Part shown: positions 8,101 through 10,088 of the stretch, in pieces
Layout of the letters: the number at the start of each line of letters is the position of its first letter
Numbering within the stretch: the first letter of the stretch is position 1
Assembly (NCBI GenBank): GCA_017452215.1
Contig: JAFTMU010000086.1
Location: forward strand, 1-10,088
Direction: 5' to 3'
Source: Clostridia bacterium
GTDB lineage: Bacteria > Bacillota > Clostridia > Oscillospirales > CAG-272
Length of the DNA: 10,088 bases
Notes under the pieces: model-generated
The model's database searches: none
Told to the model about the DNA's origin: nothing
What the model saw: the letters and a program-made list of their open reading frames with translations, nothing else
Program-made: the position numbers and the translations under genes

Positions 8101-10088
8101 TGGTTCCCTTCAATGCGCAATAAGCAAATGCGCCTTGGTTAATAAACTTAACGTTTTCAAGACCTACAACCGTTTGCAAAGCGGTACAGCCGTAAAAGGC
8201 ACCGTAATCGATCCGCTCCAAGGTGGAAGGCAAAACGACCTTCTTCAAAGCGGTTAGGTTCGCAAAGGCATATGCGCCAATGGTTTCAACGCCCTCGGGA
8301 ATCACGACCTCCTCGATGGTGTTGTCACCGATGTACCAGATCTTACTTAATTCGGGCACTTCATCCGATATCTCGTCCTCAGGTCCCTTCAAAACGTAGT
8401 CAAAGTTCGAGAAAGCAAACTGCCCGATCTCAGTGATAGCAAGCGTCGGCGGGAAGGAAACGTATCCGCCGTTACCAAAGTAATGAGTAAGAGAAGCGCC
8501 GGTGGTAATGAAAGGATCCTTGATCTCGATATTGATGGTTTCGGAATAGTACGTACTCTTTCCGTTCATCAGCACCTTGACCGAAACCGAAGCAAAGCCT
8601 TCCGCAACGGCGGTGATCTTTCCGTTTTGATCCACCTTTACAAGCTTATCGTTACTCGATTCAAATACAACCGAGGTAGCATCCGGGAAATATGCATCCA
8701 GCTTATAGCGAAGCGTTACCGCCTCGGAGGGATACATGGAAAGATTGTAATTGTTCCCCGAGAACACTCTCTCATCCTCGGTAGATCCGATCTCACGTTC
8801 GTCGCTGTTCAGGAAATAGAACGCCTTGTCAACGTAGTATCCGCTCAAGCGGAAATCGTCGGCAACAGGTTGGTCATATCTGACATACCCCTCGTCCTCT
8901 TCTCCAAGCACCCGAACCTTTACTTTAATGATGGAATCGTTGAACCGTACGCTGACCGTGCTCTCTCCGGGAGCAACGGCAACGATCTTATCATTTACGA
9001 TTCTTGCAGCAGAGGTATTGGAGGAAAAGATCTCCTCTGCCAGAATTCCCCACTCCGTGTAAGGATACGCATTCAAATTCAGGGTATAGATCTGATTGGG
9101 GCTGAGAACGATCTCCTCTTCCTCTAACCAAACGTCCACGAATTCATCGGGGAGATCAATCTCGTAGGTAGCTTGGTTCATAGCATAGTCGTAGCAGATG
9201 ACCATAAAGCTGTTCGGCTTGATTCCCTCTCTCAGATCTTGGATGTAATCGGTCAATTCATAAACCACGTTGGTGGTGGAGTTGAATTCAGAATAAATAG
9301 GAGTTACGTAAGCATCAAAAGGATCCAAAAAGTATTCGGTCTGGTTAGCATTCAGGTATCCAACCTGCATACCCATGGAGTAATGGTTGTCATAAACCGC
9401 AATCTTTGCATAGTAGCGAGTGATTTCTTCCGTCTTATCGTACTCGGTATAGAACTCACAGCCCGTGATCGCAGGAGCCAGGAAGTCGGTCACCAACGGG
9501 AACTCAAAGGTGTTGCTCAGGTTGGTCTCCCCACCGCCGTCACCGTAATCGAGGTAACCCTTGAGCTTCACAGTATACGCCGTGTTGTTCTTCAGGTTTT
9601 GCTCCACTGCGGAAAACTCAACGTCGACGTTGGCAGGCGCAATCGGTCCTCCTTCGCCGTAGGATTTACGAATATCCTTATCCACCGTTTCAAATACGAC
9701 CTCTCCCGTTGCATCCTCGGTGATCGTTACTTCGATTCGGCTGGCATTTCTCAAAAGTCCTGCCCAAACAAAACGCAAGGAATTGATCGATTCCTCTTGG
9801 TTGGAAAGCGAGATGTATTTGCGATCTGCGGCAATCTTGACCGCAGTGGGACTTTGCTGAAAGTAATAAGAGCCAAGATAGTTTACATAATCGTCGTACA
9901 AGCCGCCAATCGGACGGGTCGCATACGCATCGGGCAACGTCTTATCCAACAGATCAATGGAATCATCCAACTCATCCTTGTTGGTGGCATAATAATCAAT
10001 GTCAAAGAGCGGAGCCACGGTCCAATCGCCGTAGAAGGCAAGATAAGGAACGCTCATATCCACTTCCGTTCCGCTTACGGCGTTCAAA
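5177..10088 (-). CDS. C-terminal part of a giant cell-surface subtilase-like protein with Big_2 and BspA-type LRR modules
   Basis: The frame is open at the right edge. Its first codon, TTG, is most likely an internal Leu, so about 1636 residues are seen and the N terminus is missing. Numbering is from the edge. Residues 1-205: S-V-P-Y-L-A-F-Y-G-D-W at 12-22 and the following P-L-F-D match the Fn3-like domain behind the catalytic domain of lactocepin/C5a-peptidase type S8 proteases. A further beta domain follows to about 310. Two Ig-like Big_2-type modules lie at about 318-394 and 440-522, each with an S-S-N-x-x-x-A/V core. The LRR_5 array is at about 545-1350. A helical segment at about 1456-1520 has the pattern A-R-A-A-Y-D-R-I, then L-V-x-N-Y-x-K-L. 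The membrane helix is 1541-1569, followed by K-K-S-K-K and a 62-residue acidic tail. No LPXTG motif is present. It should be anchored in the membrane with the repeats outside. Proteolytic activity is inferred, as the catalytic triad is outside the window. Confidence 0.85.
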   Translation of the reverse strand, partial: LNAVSGTEVDMSVPYLAFYGDWTVAPLFDIDYYATNKDELDDSIDLLDKTLPDAYATRPIGGLYDDYVNYLGSYYFQQSPTAVKIAADRKYISLSNQEESINSLRFVWAGLLRNASRIEVTITEDATGEVVFETVDKDIRKSYGEGGPIAPANVDVEFSAVEQNLKNNTAYTVKLKGYLDYGDGGGETNLSNTFEFPLVTDFLAPAITGCEFYTEYDKTEEITRYYAKIAVYDNHYSMGMQVGYLNANQTEYFLDPFDAYVTPIYSEFNSTTNVVYELTDYIQDLREGIKPNSFMVICYDYAMNQATYEIDLPDEFVDVWLEEEEIVLSPNQIYTLNLNAYPYTEWGILAEEIFSSNTSAARIVNDKIVAVAPGESTVSVRFNDSIIKVKVRVLGEEDEGYVRYDQPVADDFRLSGYYVDKAFYFLNSDEREIGSTEDERVFSGNNYNLSMYPSEAVTLRYKLDAYFPDATSVVFESSNDKLVKVDQNGKITAVAEGFASVSVKVLMNGKSTYYSETINIEIKDPFITTGASLTHYFGNGGYVSFPPTLAITEIGQFAFSNFDYVLKGPEDEISDEVPELSKIWYIGDNTIEEVVIPEGVETIGAYAFANLTALKKVVLPSTLERIDYGAFYGCTALQTVVGLENVKFINQGAFAYCALKGTINLDNAIAIANDAFAGNKRIKEVVFTKQIQSIGSNAFLDNTALERILERADGKTDKIVLSAKLGQNVFMNCSALTEISINSAVIPSGTFDGCKELEKVTLGANVAVVGEYAFRGTAVASFTVENGNSVFYPQAGKPYLLNADGTEILLIAPATEGELIIDDDRIVSIASNASAGNKKLTSVIAPSVKKVGNYAFADCTRLKTVQLGTLTEIGDYAFYNTLITAHPSFAALQKIGAYSFACTNITSVSIPDGFEIGKGAFQECKAIASVTVGDNVIIGADAFRLDREFNFTEGHSYTLENGQKIFYYEYTSPLTSLTIGENVTIGDAAFMGAAVIEHIELGGGAKIGKEAFYNTCSLKSIDLSKVVSIGDLAFSGDIIYDFSDGNYSVPAMNADGEYIYRYFTNELTEVDLSSLTFIGKSAFAYCLELSTVVLGENLTEIADFGFDGCVELSAIDLSNIVKIGSNAFTGTKLQSLTLTDIESVGSYAFANIPTLTSVAFGNQQINVGEGAFASCTQLNNVSNMKNVVYVGDYAFAQTAIVSADLSAATYIGEQAFLKDQYTDFAVVIGECLENIGDNPFAMCHLIPFSSTITESANGKDYVTEIFTFDINEKIRVINGSLYRVVPKGLELIAYAGSDTDVIVADDTVRIAAMAFAGTDVSKVVLPYTVASIGHKAFFACKDLKLVAFNSYKAPILEEEYDITYFITGQNLPATGEYEFVGNDDEILIYDGLGIVPYFMWNVSSLPSNTYYGANFVDYIGHGNGDLVMVCPVNGMYYDSFVLTRYFGLQIDGAAAADEITLAAILAINNLPEKITLADKALVEFARAAYDRISTHEQQALVTNYDKLVQAEKRIRDLEYLENQDKDPDGTDAPDTETAAGLPLEVILCIVFGAATAILLSLSVVLLVLLKKSKKTSVTTAEEADETEAPALEDASDGDVSEDISGENGTEDADPEQRTENEKSEADESSSDEEKND
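6038..8455 (-). repeat. BspA/TpLRR-type leucine-rich repeat array (LRR_5)
   Basis: About 27 copies of an I-G-x-x-A-F core are encoded at a typical spacing of 21-23 residues (for example residues 603, 626, 649, 671, 694 and later 1123, 1144, 1167, 1190, 1211). Most units follow the pattern A-F-x-x-C/T-x-x-L-x-x-V-x-L, as in BspA-like LRR surface proteins, which form curved solenoids used in binding and adhesion. One degenerate copy (I-A-S-N-A-S, about 829) and several longer units break the register near 560-583, 781-815, 944-972, 1035-1064 and 1246-1300. The copies are divergent at nucleotide level, so this is an old protein repeat and not a recent DNA tandem repeat. Confidence 0.9.

Noticed and set aside
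5240..8257. Plus-strand open frame of 1005 codons opposite the LRR array
   Set aside because: Codon-register shadow of the repeats. Its protein only mirrors the LRR periodicity in antisense and has no recognisable domain.
6038..8455. CRISPR array or DNA tandem repeat suggested by the regular spacing
   Set aside because: The regularity is at protein level (I-G-x-x-A-F units of about 22 residues), the DNA copies diverge, and the frame is continuous.
10085..10087. TTG near the right edge as a real start codon of the LRR protein
   Set aside because: The protein would begin inside a conserved subtilase-associated domain and without a signal peptide despite having a C-terminal membrane anchor. 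The frame is open to the edge, so truncation by the window is the simpler reading.

Overview
The window is a single, tightly packed, minus-strand operon segment with no non-coding stretch longer than 24 bases. Read in the direction of transcription (right to left) it holds five genes: (1) the C-terminal ~1636 residues of a giant surface protein whose first visible residues look like the region just after the catalytic domain of a cell-envelope subtilisin-type protease, followed by Ig-like (Big_2-type) modules, a long BspA-type leucine-rich repeat array, a transmembrane anchor and an acidic cytoplasmic tail; (2) a 454-residue lipoprotein with InlB-type and GLUG-like repeats; (3) an 861-residue family-5 (peptide/nickel type) ABC substrate-binding lipoprotein with a large internal insertion; (4) a complete OppB/DppB-type permease; (5) the first 51 residues of what is very probably the OppC/DppC-type partner permease, cut by the left edge.

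The organism is most likely an uncultured, gut-type anaerobic Firmicute (Clostridia). The basis is strong AGGAGG-type ribosome binding sites at most genes, two Gram-positive style lipoproteins, a surface protein anchored by a C-terminal membrane helix rather than an outer-membrane signal, BspA/InlB/GLUG surface modules and mid-range GC. This is inference; no rRNA or marker gene is in the window.

Layout: 10088-5177 protease-like LRR protein (5' end outside); 5158-3794 InlB/GLUG lipoprotein; 3793-1208 substrate-binding protein; 1183-164 OppB-type permease; 153-1 OppC-type permease (3' end outside). Spacings between genes are 18, 0, 24 and 10 bases, and each internal start has a Shine-Dalgarno sequence, so a single polycistronic message with translational coupling is likely. 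No promoter or terminator lies inside the window.

Working model (inference): the membrane-anchored subtilase-like protein binds and cleaves extracellular protein, the substrate-binding lipoprotein captures the released peptides, and the Opp-type permeases import them. This would be a polypeptide-utilisation locus, comparable in logic to the lactococcal PrtP plus Opp casein system but encoded in one operon with adhesin-type modules. The catalytic domain and the transporter ATPases lie outside the window and are not verified.
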